The notes: generated from the sequence alone by a model not told the origin. A DNA stretch of 64,000 bases from Pseudomonas sp. UBA2684 (GCA_002354655.1 DELY01000017.1:1-64000); one strand, 5' to 3'. Counted from the first letter of the stretch, positions 26,121 to 34,080 are shown. A program made the numbers and translations.

Positions 26121-26140
26121 CCTTCTCCCGCGGGAGAAGG
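26121..26140. repeat. 20-bp perfect palindrome (CTTCTCCCGCGGGAGAAG core)
   Basis: CCTTCTCCCG/CGGGAGAAGG is a perfect palindrome. It is preceded by CCTCATCCGGCGCTTGGCGCCA, which carries a second small dyad. This combination is a widespread proteobacterial intergenic repeat. It stands between ribBX and ribH (both minus). A stem with no loop and no T-tract is a poor terminator. Confidence 0.6.
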
Positions 26141-26164
26141 CTAAAGGCTGCGGCCGTCGGCCGT

Positions 26165-27259
26165 TTATTCGGAGGGCAGGTATTCTACAACTTCCAGGTC
26201 GAAACCGGATATTGCATTGAACTTCATCGGCGAACTCATCAGGCGCATCTTGCGCACGCCGAGGTCGCGCAAAATCTGCGAACCCGCACCGACGGTGCTG
26301 TAGGTGGTCGGGTTGGCGACTTTCGTCTCGTTACCCAACTGCCGTTCCAGGTGTGCCAGCAAATCCGCACCGGTCAGCGGGTTACCCAGCAGCAGCACCA
26401 CGCCGCTGCCGTCCTTGGCCACCTCGGCCATGGCCGCGCGCAGACTCCAACGCCCCGGCTGTTTGACCATGAACAGGTCGCGCAGCGGGTCCATGTTGTG
26501 CACCCGCACCAGGGTCGGCTCGTCGGCACAGATGGTGCCCAGGGTCAGCGCCATGTGCACATCGTTCTCCACCGAATCGCGGTAGGTCACCAGGTTGAAC
26601 TGGCCCAGCTCGCTGTCGAGTACCTGTTCGCTGATGCGTTCGACGGTACGCTCGTGAATCAGCCGGTAGTGAATCAGGTCGGCGATGGTGCCGATCTTGA
26701 TGCCATGTTGCGCCGCGAACTCTTCCAGCTCGGGGCGACGGGCCATGGTGCCGTCGTCGTTCATGATTTCGCAGATCACCCCGCTCGACTCGAAACCGCC
26801 CATGCGCGCCAGGTCGCAGGCCGCCTCGGTGTGTCCGGCGCGCGCCAGCACACCGCCTGGCTGGGCCATCAACGGGAAGATATGGCCGGGGCTGACGATG
26901 TCGTCGGCCTTGGCACCCTTCGCCGCAGCAGCCTGCACGGTGCGCGCGCGGTCGGCGGCGGAAATGCCGGTGGTGACACCCACCGCGGCTTCGATGGAGA
27001 CGGTGAACTTGGTGCCGAAACCGGAGCCATTGCGCGGCGCCATCAGCGGCAACTTGAGGGTTTCGCAGCGCTCGCGGGTCATCGGCATGCAGATCAGGCC
27101 ACGGGCGAAGCGCGCCATGAAATTGATGTGCTCGGCGGTCACGCACTCGGAGGCGATGATCAGGTCGCCTTCGTTCTCGCGGTCCTCGTCGTCCATCAGG
27201 ATGACCATCTTGCCGGCGCGGATGTCTTCGATCAGTTCTTCGATGCTGTTAAGAGCCAT
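26165..27259 (-). CDS. ribB: 3,4-dihydroxy-2-butanone 4-phosphate synthase with degenerate GCHII domain (RibBX)
   Basis: A 364-residue fusion. Residues 1-200 are an intact DHBP synthase, which makes the four-carbon unit of riboflavin from ribulose 5-phosphate: DDEDRENEGDLI, FMARFARGLICM, HTEAACDLARMGG. Residues about 205-364 are GTP-cyclohydrolase-II-like but lack the zinc cysteines and the RQEGRGIG loop: the expected region reads FNLVTYRDSVENDVHMAL. This matches the RibBX variant described in Proteobacteria, whose second domain lacks cyclohydrolase activity. The full ribA at 21143-21763 covers that step. Twelve bases downstream of ribE. Confidence 0.94.
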   Translation of the reverse strand: MALNSIEELIEDIRAGKMVILMDDEDRENEGDLIIASECVTAEHINFMARFARGLICMPMTRERCETLKLPLMAPRNGSGFGTKFTVSIEAAVGVTTGISAADRARTVQAAAAKGAKADDIVSPGHIFPLMAQPGGVLARAGHTEAACDLARMGGFESSGVICEIMNDDGTMARRPELEEFAAQHGIKIGTIADLIHYRLIHERTVERISEQVLDSELGQFNLVTYRDSVENDVHMALTLGTICADEPTLVRVHNMDPLRDLFMVKQPGRWSLRAAMAEVAKDGSGVVLLLGNPLTGADLLAHLERQLGNETKVANPTTYSTVGAGSQILRDLGVRKMRLMSSPMKFNAISGFDLEVVEYLPSE

Positions 27260-27271
27260 GCTGGCGATTCC

Positions 27272-27934
27272 TTAATTCTTCAAGTAGCCGTGTTCGGCGA
27301 GAAAACCTTCCGTCAGCCCCGAGGCTTTCGGCTCGGCCGCTTGGTCACCGAGCAGCAGGCGCTCCAGGTAACGCGCCAGCAGGTCCACCTCAAGGTTGAC
27401 CTGCCGCCCGGGGCGGTAGTCGACCATGATGGTCTCGGCCAGGGTGTGCGGCACGATGGTCAGCTCGAACTCGGCGCCATTCACCGCATTCACCGTCAGG
27501 CTGGTGCCGTCGACGGTGATCGAGCCCTTGTGCGCGATGTACTTGGCCAGCTCGCGCGGCGCGCGAATGGTGAATTGCACGGCGCGGGCATTGTCGGCGC
27601 GGGCGATGACCTCGCCGACGCCATCGACATGGCCGCTGACCAGGTGGCCGCCAAGGCGAGTGGTCGGCGTCAGGGCCTTTTCCAGGTTGACCTTGCTGCC
27701 GGGTTTCAGATCGCTAAAGGCGGTACACGTCAGGGTCTCGCGGCTGACGTCGGCCCAGAAGCCGTCGCCAGGTAGCTCCACGGCGGTCAGGCACACGCCA
27801 TTCACCGCAATGCTGTCGCCGAGTTTGACGTCAGCCAGGTCGAGTTGGCCGGTGGCCACGTAGACGCGCACATCGCCGCCCTTGGGCGTCAGTGCACGGA
27901 TGCTGCCGATGGATTCGATTATGCCGGTGAACAT
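27272..27934 (-). CDS. ribE: riboflavin synthase alpha chain
   Basis: A 220-residue enzyme that dismutates two 6,7-dimethyl-8-ribityllumazine molecules to riboflavin. Two tandem lumazine-binding barrels: MFTGIIESIGSI, DSIAVNGVCLTAV and GGHLVSGHVDGVG in the first; FTIRAPRELAKYI, SITVDGTSLTVN and the second half in the other. GGAGG stands 4 bases before the ATG (GGAGGGCGC-ATG). It is the first gene downstream of the FMN riboswitch. A short leader ORF with its own ribosome site overlaps its start. Confidence 0.96.
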   Translation of the reverse strand: MFTGIIESIGSIRALTPKGGDVRVYVATGQLDLADVKLGDSIAVNGVCLTAVELPGDGFWADVSRETLTCTAFSDLKPGSKVNLEKALTPTTRLGGHLVSGHVDGVGEVIARADNARAVQFTIRAPRELAKYIAHKGSITVDGTSLTVNAVNGAEFELTIVPHTLAETIMVDYRPGRQVNLEVDLLARYLERLLLGDQAAEPKASGLTEGFLAEHGYLKN

Positions 27935-27975
27935 GCGCCCTCCGCTGCGTCGCTGGATTGAGTATGGAACAGCAT
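27919..27975 (-). CDS. possible 18-residue leader ORF overlapping ribE
   Basis: ATG 27975 opens an 18-codon frame ending TAA at 27919, 16 bases inside ribE. AGGAG sits 7 bases before its ATG, better spaced than many real genes here. That AGGAG forms the end of a hairpin (27985-28004), so access could depend on folding downstream of the FMN riboswitch. The encoded peptide (MLFHTQSSDAAEGACSPA) has no family resemblance. It could couple translation to ribE. Coding potential is unproven. Confidence 0.35.
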   Translation of the reverse strand: MLFHTQSSDAAEGACSPA

Positions 27976-27984
27976 GGACGAACT

Positions 27985-28004
27985 CCTGTTTTGATTAAAA
28001 CAGG
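27985..28004 (-). promoter_or_regulatory. hairpin between FMN riboswitch and ribE
   Basis: On the minus strand CCTGTTTT-AATC-AAAACAGG forms an 8-bp perfect stem with a 4-base loop. The bases AG that follow complete AGGAG, the ribosome site of the short leader ORF. There is no T-tract after it, so it looks more like a translation-control hairpin than a terminator. It is a candidate part of the riboswitch expression platform. Confidence 0.5.
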
Positions 28005-28062
28005 GCAGTGCCGATCGATAGGGATTTCACAGACACACGCATGGCGCCCATGGAGGGAATCC

Positions 28063-28218
28063 CGCTCTCTCTTTATCCGGACTCTAACCGTCGGCCCCGG
28101 AATCACACCGGGTCTGCTGACCTTGTCCGCACGCCAAACAGCGGTGACAAGCGCTCGCGGGCTAGGCGCATTGCGCACCATTACCGCCGGTGGGGAATTA
28201 CACCCCGCCCTGAGAACG
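28063..28218 (-). ncRNA. FMN riboswitch (RFN element)
   Basis: Read on the minus strand: P1 CGTTCTC (28218-28212) pairs with GAGAGCG (28069-28063). The core runs CAGGGCGGGGTGTAATTCC, CCCACCGGCGGTAAT, AGCCCGCGAGCG, GACCCGGTGTGATTCCGG, GGCCGACGGTTAGAGTCCGGAT. This is the standard six-stem FMN element. High FMN represses the gene behind it, here ribE and possibly ribBX. It lies between ribD and ribE; ribD is outside its direct control unless through its own promoter. Confidence 0.94.
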
Positions 28219-28320
28219 TTGCGGCCACCTAAGCGGCCGAGACGCGTTTTACCACACTTGCCGCAGGCCTGCATGCCTACCTGGGCGCGGCACGCACTGC
28301 GTACGGCGACAAAGCCCAGC

Positions 28321-29433
28321 CTACGACGTGGGCACCGCGGTGATCCGCCAATCGTCGCCAACCGCACGCATGTCGACGATCTTCAGCGCCTGCGCCTCGA
28401 CCATGCGTGCCAGCGGCAAGTCGAGCAGCGGCCGCGCACTGGAACCGAGAAACTTCGGCGCAACGAACAACTGGTACTCGTCGACCAGGCCTTGCTTGGC
28501 GAACGCCCCCGCCAGACGCGGCCCCGCCTCGACCAGGATTTCGTTGGCACCGCGCACCGCCAGCTCGTTAAGCAGCTTGCGCAAGTCAACATGCCCATTG
28601 CTGCCCGGCACGGCCAATAGTTCATGGCCATCGCCGAGATAGCGATCACGCGCCGATGCCGCGGCACAGGTGGCGACCAGCGCCGCACCGGCCTGGAAAA
28701 ATGGCGCGCTCAACGGCACGCGCAAGCGCCCATCGACCAGCACGCGCAGTGGCGGCCGGATCATCGCCAGGGCCGTCAGCTCGGCATTCAGGCCCAGTTC
28801 ATCCGGGCGTACGGTCAACCGCGCATTATCCGCCAGCACCGTGTCGGCGCCGGTCAACACCACACTGGCGCGCGCACGCAGGCGCTGCACCGCGGCACGC
28901 GCCGCCGTCCCGGTGATCCACTGGCTTTCACCGCTGGCCATCGCCGTGCGGCCGTCCAGGCTCATCGCCAACTTGACCCGCACGAAGGGCAAGCCCTGCT
29001 CCATGCGTTTGATAAAGCCCGCGTTGAGCGCCCGCGCCTCGGCTTCCAGCACACCGCTCTGCACCGCGATGCCGGCATGCATCAGGCGCAGCAGGCCGCT
29101 GCCGGCGACGTTTGGGTTGGGGTCCTGCATGGCCGCGACCACCCGCGCCACACCGGCATGCACCAGCGCATCGGCGCAAGGCGGCGTGCGGCCGTGGTGG
29201 CTGCACGGCTCAAGGGTGACGTAGGCGGTGGCGCCGCGCGCCTTGTCGCCGGCCTGGCGCAGGGCGTGCACTTCGGCGTGCGGCTCGCCCGCGCGGGCGT
29301 GCCAGCCTTCGCCGACGATCTGCCCGTCGCGGACAATGACGCAGCCGACGCGCGGGTTGGGGTGCGTGGAATACAGGCCTTTATTGGCCAGCTCCAAGGC
29401 GCGGGCCATAAAGGCGTGATCGGAAGTCATCAT
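28321..29433 (-). CDS. ribD: bifunctional pyrimidine deaminase/reductase
   Basis: A 370-residue enzyme for steps 2 and 3 of riboflavin synthesis. The N-terminal deaminase (1-145) carries zinc motif HAEVHAL (H52, E54) and LEPCSHHGRTPPC (C77, C86). The C-terminal NADPH-dependent reductase (about 146-370) has PFVRVKLAMSLDGRTAM, QWITG and NEILVEAGPRLAGAF. I start at ATG 29433, which overlaps the nrdR stop (TGATG); ATG 29430 and TTG 29436 are alternatives. nrdR-ribD is a conserved pair. Confidence 0.95.
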   Translation of the reverse strand: MMTSDHAFMARALELANKGLYSTHPNPRVGCVIVRDGQIVGEGWHARAGEPHAEVHALRQAGDKARGATAYVTLEPCSHHGRTPPCADALVHAGVARVVAAMQDPNPNVAGSGLLRLMHAGIAVQSGVLEAEARALNAGFIKRMEQGLPFVRVKLAMSLDGRTAMASGESQWITGTAARAAVQRLRARASVVLTGADTVLADNARLTVRPDELGLNAELTALAMIRPPLRVLVDGRLRVPLSAPFFQAGAALVATCAAASARDRYLGDGHELLAVPGSNGHVDLRKLLNELAVRGANEILVEAGPRLAGAFAKQGLVDEYQLFVAPKFLGSSARPLLDLPLARMVEAQALKIVDMRAVGDDWRITAVPTS

Positions 29434-29897
29434 CAATCGTGCGACGGCTCGCGGGACAGCCGGTCGATTTCCTCGCGAAATTCGTTGAGGTCCTGGAAGC
29501 GGCGATACACCGAGGCGAAACGGATATAGGCGACTTCATCGAGCTTTTGCAGCTCGGTCATCACCAGTTCGCCGAGCACCAGCGACTTGATCTCGCGTTC
29601 GCCCGTGGCGCGCAGCTTGTGCTTGATATGGGCAATCGCCGCCTCCAAGCGTTCGATGCTCACCGGGCGTTTTTCCAGGGCGCGCTGCATGCCGGCACGC
29701 AGCTTGTCTTCGTCGAAGGGCTGGCGGCTGCCGTCTTGCTTGATCAGACGCGGCATCACCAGTTCGGCGGTCTCGAAGGTGGTGAAGCGCTCTTCGCAGG
29801 CCAGGCATTCGCGGCGACGGCGCACTTGTTCGCCCTCGGCGACCAAACGCGAGTCGATGACCTTGGTGTCGTTGGCGCCGCAGAAGGGACAGTGCAT
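29433..29897 (-). CDS. nrdR: transcriptional repressor NrdR
   Basis: A 154-residue zinc-finger/ATP-cone regulator of ribonucleotide reductase genes. Start [17 protein letters not shown] with zinc ligands C3, C6, C31 and C34 (CLAC), followed by the ATP-cone ([20 protein letters not shown]...). It senses nucleotide state and represses nrd operons through NrdR boxes. ATG 29897 gives the universal MHCPFC start. It overlaps ribD by one base and is divergent from the lipoprotein gene. Confidence 0.96.
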   Translation of the reverse strand: MHCPFCGANDTKVIDSRLVAEGEQVRRRRECLACEERFTTFETAELVMPRLIKQDGSRQPFDEDKLRAGMQRALEKRPVSIERLEAAIAHIKHKLRATGEREIKSLVLGELVMTELQKLDEVAYIRFASVYRRFQDLNEFREEIDRLSREPSHD

Positions 29898-30019
29898 AGG
29901 AGCAACAGCCTTGAACAGGAAGGCGCCATGGTAGCGCATCCCACAGGCAAGACAAGCCGAGGGCTTTGCGGTATACAGGCGCGCGCATTCCATCACTCTA
30001 TTTCGGGCTTCTGGTTCCA

Positions 30020-30466
30020 ATGCACGCATCCTCCTCGCTGCGATTGCTCGCTCTGCTCAGCCTTGTCGGCCTGCTCGGTGCCTGCGCCAGCACACCGCCG
30101 GCCACGCCCGCGGCGCCAGCCAAGCCCAGCGTGCCGACGCCCACGGCGCCAGCGGCAGATTTACGCGAACTCAGCGGCAGCCTGCTCGGCGTACCGAGCG
30201 GCGCGGATGCCGAGCTGGCCTTGCTGACGCTCAATGAGCGCGGCCTGCCGCAAGGCTTGCTGGGCAATATCCAATTACGCGGCACTGGCGCCGCGCTGCC
30301 CTTTCGCCTGATGTTCAATCCGCAGGCCTTCGCCCCAGGCACACGTATCGAACTGCGCGGGCGCGCCCACCAGACTGGTCGACTGATTCTGCGTCTACCT
30401 CTGCAACCGATTCGTCACGGGCAAAGCCAGGCACTGGGCGAACTGCGCCTGGTTCCGGCGCCATGA
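30020..30466 (+). CDS. YbaY/YscW-type lipoprotein
   Basis: A 148-residue lipoprotein: signal peptide with lipobox LLGACAS (Cys at about 22), a Pro/Ala/Thr-rich spacer (about 25-47) and a compact beta domain (about 50-148) reading [31 protein letters not shown] and ending ...[13 protein letters not shown]. The beta domain resembles the YscW/YbaY family, found in secretion pilotins and small envelope lipoproteins. Its stop overlaps the next start (ATGA), so it is coupled to the methyltransferase. Function is not known. Confidence 0.72.
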   Translation: MHASSSLRLLALLSLVGLLGACASTPPATPAAPAKPSVPTPTAPAADLRELSGSLLGVPSGADAELALLTLNERGLPQGLLGNIQLRGTGAALPFRLMFNPQAFAPGTRIELRGRAHQTGRLILRLPLQPIRHGQSQALGELRLVPAP

Positions 30467-31119
30467 CGGCACCAGCGGCGTTGCAGGCCGCACTGGGCGA
30501 ACTGCTCGGCGACGCGCAACTCACCGCGCAGCCCCTGCCCGGCACCGCGCTACAGCTCTGGCTGATCGATGCGGCGAACATGGATCGCTGTTTCAGCCCG
30601 GAAGAAACCCGCCTGATCCTCGAAGAACCGCCCTACTGGTGTTTCTGCTGGGCCAGCGGCCTGGCGCTGGCGCGCTGGCTGGCCGAGCACCCCGAGTGGG
30701 TGCGCGGCAAGCGCGTGCTGGATTTCGGCGCAGGCTCCGGCGTGGCGGCGATTGCCGCGGCCAAGGCCGGCGCGCTGGAAGTGCTGGCCTGCGACCTCGA
30801 CCCGCTGGCGCTCGCGGCCTGCCGGGCCAACGCCGCGCTGAATCAGGTGGAGCTGAGTTACTCCGCAGACTTCTTCGCCGAGGCCGACCGCTTCGACCTG
30901 ATCATCGTCGCCGACGTGCTCTACGACCGCGCCAACCTGCCGCTGCTCGACCAGTTTCTCAGCCGCGGCCGCGAGGCACTGGTCGCCGACTCGCGGGTAC
31001 GCGATTTCCAGCACCCGCTGTACCAGCGCCTCGACGTGCTGGAGGCCTGCACCTGGCCCGACCTGGCCGAGCCCGCCGAATTTCGCTACGTCAGCCTGTA
31101 CCACGCACAGCGCAATTGA
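30463..31119 (+). CDS. class I SAM-dependent methyltransferase (ETFB/PrmA-like)
   Basis: A 218-residue methyltransferase. Motif I VLDFGAGSGVAAIAAAKAGA (about 85-104), motif II acidic ACDLDPLALAA, and a post-I FDLIIVADVLYDR, which together resemble the family 16 / electron-transfer-flavoprotein beta-lysine and PrmA-like protein methyltransferases. The N-terminal EEPPYWCFCWASGLALARWL is typical of this group. It likely methylates a protein lysine, but the target is unknown. ATGA overlap with the lipoprotein gene; the chaperedoxin gene starts 72 bases downstream. Confidence 0.8.
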   Translation: MTAPAALQAALGELLGDAQLTAQPLPGTALQLWLIDAANMDRCFSPEETRLILEEPPYWCFCWASGLALARWLAEHPEWVRGKRVLDFGAGSGVAAIAAAKAGALEVLACDLDPLALAACRANAALNQVELSYSADFFAEADRFDLIIVADVLYDRANLPLLDQFLSRGREALVADSRVRDFQHPLYQRLDVLEACTWPDLAEPAEFRYVSLYHAQRN

Positions 31120-31191
31120 CCCACGCCTTGTTTCCGCAAGCAGGCGCCCACATTTATAGTGCCCATCACCCTTGAGCCAGCGAGACCGACC

Positions 31192-32064
31192 ATGAGCGAC
31201 TCCCCTTATCTGTTTGATGTAACCGGCGCCGCCCAATTCGAGCAGCTGGTCATCGAGAATTCGTTCCACAAACCGGTGCTGGTGGACTTCTGGGCCGAGT
31301 GGTGTGCGCCGTGCAAGGCGCTGATGCCGCTGCTGGCGAAAATCACCGAGGAGTACCGCGGCGAGCTGCTGCTGGCCAAGGTCAACTGCGACCTGGAGCA
31401 GGACATCGTCGCGCGCTTTGGCATTCGCAGCCTGCCGACCGTGGTGCTGTTCAAGGATGGCCAGCCGGTCGATGGCTTTGCCGGTGCCCAGCCGGAATCG
31501 GCGATCCGCGCCCTGCTCCAGCCGCATGTCGCCGAGCCGCCGGCCGTCCAGGCCGATCCCTTCGACAGTGCCCAGGCGCTGTTCGCCGACGGCCGCATCG
31601 CCGACGCCGAAAGCGTGCTCAAGCAACTGCTCAGCGAAAACAGCGAAAACCCCGCCGCCTTGATTCTCTACGCTCGCTGCCTGGCCGAGCGCGACGAGTT
31701 GGGCGAAGCTGAGGCGGTACTGGGCGCGGTAAAAGGCGATGAACACAAACAGGCGCTGGCCGGCGCCCGCGCGCAACTGACCTTCCTCCGCCAAGCCGCC
31801 GATCTGCCCGACGCCGCCAGCCTGAAGAGCCGCCTGGCGCAGAACGGCGAAGACGATGAGGCCACCTACCAGCTGGCCATTCAGCAACTGGCGCGCCAGC
31901 AATACGAACCGGCGCTGGAGGCTCTGCTCACACTGTTCGTGCGCAACCGCAGCTATGCCGACGGCCTGCCGCACAAAACCCTGCTGCAAGTCTTCGACCT
32001 GCTCGGCAACGACCACCCGCTGGTCACCGCCTACCGGCGCAAGCTGTACCAGGCGATTTACTGA
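31192..32064 (+). CDS. cnoX: thioredoxin-TPR chaperedoxin (CnoX/YbbN family)
   Basis: A 290-residue protein: thioredoxin fold (1-110) followed by TPR-like helices (about 120-285). The active site is WCAPC (C38, C41), a near-canonical redox pair, unlike E. coli CnoX, which has SQHC and lacks oxidoreductase activity. The C-terminal part has ALFADGRIADAESVLKQLL, ALILYARCLAERDELGEAEAVL and HKTLLQVFDLLGNDHPLV, as in CnoX. It acts in the cytoplasm as holdase and redox guard for GroEL/DnaK clients. A strong hairpin follows the stop. Confidence 0.88.
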   Translation: MSDSPYLFDVTGAAQFEQLVIENSFHKPVLVDFWAEWCAPCKALMPLLAKITEEYRGELLLAKVNCDLEQDIVARFGIRSLPTVVLFKDGQPVDGFAGAQPESAIRALLQPHVAEPPAVQADPFDSAQALFADGRIADAESVLKQLLSENSENPAALILYARCLAERDELGEAEAVLGAVKGDEHKQALAGARAQLTFLRQAADLPDAASLKSRLAQNGEDDEATYQLAIQQLARQQYEPALEALLTLFVRNRSYADGLPHKTLLQVFDLLGNDHPLVTAYRRKLYQAIY

Positions 32065-32081
32065 CAACTGCCTGTCGAGCC

Positions 32082-32113
32082 TCGCGGCTAAAGCCCCTCC
32101 GCTTTAGCCGCGA
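32082..32113 (+). terminator. 13-bp hairpin after cnoX (repeat-like)
   Basis: TCGCGGCTAAAGC (32082-32094) and GCTTTAGCCGCGA (32101-32113) form a perfect 13-bp stem with loop CCCTCC. The arm is the half-site of a frequent Pseudomonas repeat. No T-tract follows on either strand, so it may work as a bidirectional transcript stabiliser or weak terminator between convergent cnoX and the next gene. Confidence 0.6.
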
Positions 32114-32156
32114 CAGATCAGATGATGGCTAACCGGCCCTGCCATGGCAGCACTTG

Positions 32157-32495
32157 TTACCCGACCCAGTGATAGATCGGCGCATCGACACCGGTTTCCA
32201 TGCGCACCTGCGCGCAATGACGTAGGCGCACCAACAGGCGCTTGCCTGCCGCCTCTCCGCCGGCCAAACCGGCCAATTGCCCGAGCAATTGTGGCCCCTC
32301 GATCTGCCCAGCCTGACGCAACAACTCCAGCGTGGTCTGCCACAGGGCATCGTTGGCCACCGGCGCGGCAGCCGCTACTGGCGTAGCGGGTGCTTCAAGG
32401 GTCACGTGCTGAGCCAACTGTGCCCACTCCTGCGCATCCAGTTCAACCGTCAGATCCACCGGCCAGGCACCGATCTGCCCACGAATTCGCACCAT
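32157..32495 (-). CDS. conserved hypothetical protein
   Basis: A 112-residue soluble protein: a beta-like start (VRIRGQIGAWPVDLTVELDAQEWAQLA), an Ala/Pro spacer (about 34-47), and a helical second half ending RHCAQVRMETGVDAPIYHWVG. No signal peptide or membrane segment. GAGG lies 9 bases before the ATG. The same position between the thioredoxin gene and the zinc operon is kept in other Pseudomonas (recalled). Function unknown; it is divergent from the zinc-linked operon. Confidence 0.65.
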   Translation of the reverse strand: MVRIRGQIGAWPVDLTVELDAQEWAQLAQHVTLEAPATPVAAAAPVANDALWQTTLELLRQAGQIEGPQLLGQLAGLAGGEAAGKRLLVRLRHCAQVRMETGVDAPIYHWVG

Positions 32496-32579
32496 TATTC
32501 TGCCCTCAACTGATCAGCCGCCATGCTCCCATGTCCGCAGCGGGCCGCCAAGCAAGGCTGGCCATGGCCACCACAAAGT

Positions 32580-32594
32580 TGTTATAACGTAACA
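32580..32594 (+). promoter_or_regulatory. Zur-box-like palindrome
   Basis: TGTTA-TAACG-TAACA is a perfect 5-bp inverted repeat with AT-rich centre, close to the gammaproteobacterial Zur site (GTTATAnnnTATAAC-like). It lies 27 bases before the His-rich protein gene, at a place that would block its promoter. From memory, the equivalent P. aeruginosa operon (PA4063-PA4066) is induced by zinc shortage. The match is by eye only. Confidence 0.5.
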
Positions 32595-32621
32595 CGTAAT
32601 TATTTCTGCCCGGAGACCGCC

Positions 32622-33245
32622 ATGCGCCGCCTGCTACTTGCCCTGCCGTTTGCCCTGCTACCCCTCGCCACTGGCGCTGCCGCGCACAGCCATGAACACG
32701 ACCACGCGCATGATCACGCCGAACACGGCAGCCTGGATGCCCACGAGCACGGCGCGGCGCAGCTCAATGTGGTGCTCGACGGCAAGATGCTGCACCTGCA
32801 ACTGGATAGCCCGGCCATGAACCTGGTGGGCTTCGAGCATGCGGCCAAGAGCGACGCCGACAAAGCCAAGGTCGCTGCTGCGCGCAGCCAGCTGGAACAA
32901 CCGCAGGCGCTGTTCGGCCTGAATGCGGGCGCCTGCAACATCAGCAAACAAGAGCTGGAAAGCCCGTTGTTCGCCAAGCATGCCGACTCACATGAACATG
33001 AACATGAACATGAACATGAACATGAACATGAACATGAACATGAAAAGTCCCATGACAGCGAGCACAGCGATATCCACGCGCACTACAGCCTCGACTGTCA
33101 GAAGCCTGAAGAATTGAAACAACTTGACCTCGGCGAACTGTTCAAGCGCTTCCCCACCACCGAGAAAATTCAGGTACAACTGATCGGCCCGAACGGCCAG
33201 CAGGGCCTGGAGCTGACGCCCGCCCAGCCGACCCTGAGTTTCTAA
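32622..33245 (+). CDS. His-rich periplasmic zinc protein (DUF2796/ZrgA-like)
   Basis: A 207-residue secreted protein, signal peptide to about GAAA (residue 21). Mature start HSHEHDHAHDHAEHGSLDAHEHGAA is loaded with His; a DUF2796-like beta domain follows (QLNVVLDGKMLHLQLDSPAMNLVGFEH). Then comes a nine-fold His-Glu run (about 124-141), HSDIHAHYSLDC, and a final EKIQVQLIGPNGQQGLEL. It should bind zinc in the periplasm and pass it on. First gene of a probable Zur-controlled operon with an ABC ATPase, permease and DUF3299 protein. Two Cys (NAGACNI, SLDCQ) could form a disulfide. Confidence 0.85.
   Translation: MRRLLLALPFALLPLATGAAAHSHEHDHAHDHAEHGSLDAHEHGAAQLNVVLDGKMLHLQLDSPAMNLVGFEHAAKSDADKAKVAAARSQLEQPQALFGLNAGACNISKQELESPLFAKHADSHEHEHEHEHEHEHEHEHEKSHDSEHSDIHAHYSLDCQKPEELKQLDLGELFKRFPTTEKIQVQLIGPNGQQGLELTPAQPTLSF
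32991..33044 (+). repeat. nine tandem CATGAA hexamers in the zinc-protein gene
   Basis: Nine perfect copies of CATGAA encode (His-Glu)9. The unit is a multiple of three, so slippage would lengthen or shorten the metal-binding run without breaking the frame. The perfect codon identity, with no silent changes, suggests recent expansion. Confidence 0.9.
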
Positions 33246-33264
33246 TCGCCACTTTGCAGAACGT

Positions 33265-33352
33265 TTGTGGTGGATGACGCTTCATCCATCCACCATTGCA
33301 ATTTTGTGGTGGATGAAAAGAGCGTCAGCTACGCGCCCCGATCCACCCTACG
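33265..33352. repeat. GGTGGATGA-type palindromic repeat
   Basis: TGTGGTGGATGA and TCATCCATCCACCA form a near-perfect hairpin (about 33265-33296). A second copy of GTGGTGGATGA follows, and the stretch ends CGATCCACCCTACGCG. This is the layout of a common Pseudomonas intergenic repeat with GTAGGGTGGAT ends. It lies between the zinc-protein gene and the ABC ATPase gene. Confidence 0.5.
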
Positions 33353-33369
33353 CGCCAAACGAGTTTTCC

Positions 33370-34080
33370 ATGAGTTCAGCCCTGATCCAACTGTCCAACC
33401 TCGGCTTTGCCTGGCCCGGCCAGCCCGAGTTGCTGGACATCGACACCTTCACCCTGCAACGCGGCGCAAGCCTGTTTCTCAAGGGCCCCAGTGGCAGTGG
33501 CAAGACCACCCTGCTGGGCTTGCTCGGCGGCGTGCAGAAGCCCAACCGCGGCACGATTCACCTGCTTGAACAGGACCTGAGTACACTCTCGGCCGGCGCC
33601 CGCGACCGTTTTCGCGTCGACCACACCGGCTATATCTTCCAGCAGTTCAACCTGCTGCCGTTTCTCTCGGTACGCGAGAACGTCGAACTGCCCTGTCATT
33701 TCTCCAAACTGCGCGCCAGCCGTGCGGTGCAGCGCCATGGCAGCGTGGCCAAGGCCACCAGCGCCCTGCTCGCCCACCTGGGCTTGCAACAGGCGGAACT
33801 GCTGCAGCGCCGCGCCGGTGATCTGTCGATCGGCCAGCAGCAACGCGTGGCTGCCGCACGGGCACTGATCGGCCAGCCGGAGCTGGTGATCGCCGACGAG
33901 CCCACCTCGGCCCTGGATGCCGATGCCCGCGAAGCCTTTCTCGAATTGCTGTTCGCCGAATGCCGCGAAGCCGGCTCCAGCCTGCTGTTCGTCAGCCACG
34001 ATCAGAGCCTGGCGCGGCTGTTCGACCGCAGCCTGTCGCTGGCCGAACTGAACCGCGCCACACGCCCCGCAGACCATTGA
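33370..34080 (+). CDS. ABC transporter ATP-binding protein (MacB/LolD-like)
   Basis: A 236-residue ATPase: Walker A GPSGSGKTT (39-47), Q-loop FQQFNLLPFLSVRENVELP, signature LSIGQQQRVAAARAL, Walker B LVIADEPTSALD and switch VSHDQ. The sequence is of the LolD/MacB class, which pairs with FtsX-like mechanotransmission permeases rather than importers. With the permease and two periplasmic proteins it likely drives a periplasmic or envelope process linked to zinc shortage, not simple zinc import. ATG 33370 has no strong ribosome site. Operon spacing is enlarged on both sides by repeats. Confidence 0.9.
   Translation: MSSALIQLSNLGFAWPGQPELLDIDTFTLQRGASLFLKGPSGSGKTTLLGLLGGVQKPNRGTIHLLEQDLSTLSAGARDRFRVDHTGYIFQQFNLLPFLSVRENVELPCHFSKLRASRAVQRHGSVAKATSALLAHLGLQQAELLQRRAGDLSIGQQQRVAAARALIGQPELVIADEPTSALDADAREAFLELLFAECREAGSSLLFVSHDQSLARLFDRSLSLAELNRATRPADH

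Noticed and set aside
27985..28004. Hairpin as an intrinsic terminator for the FMN riboswitch
   Set aside because: No T-tract follows the stem on the minus strand; a role in ribosome access fits better.
32991..33044. Tandem hexamer array as a CRISPR
   Set aside because: Units are six bases, contiguous, without spacers, and in frame in a protein gene.
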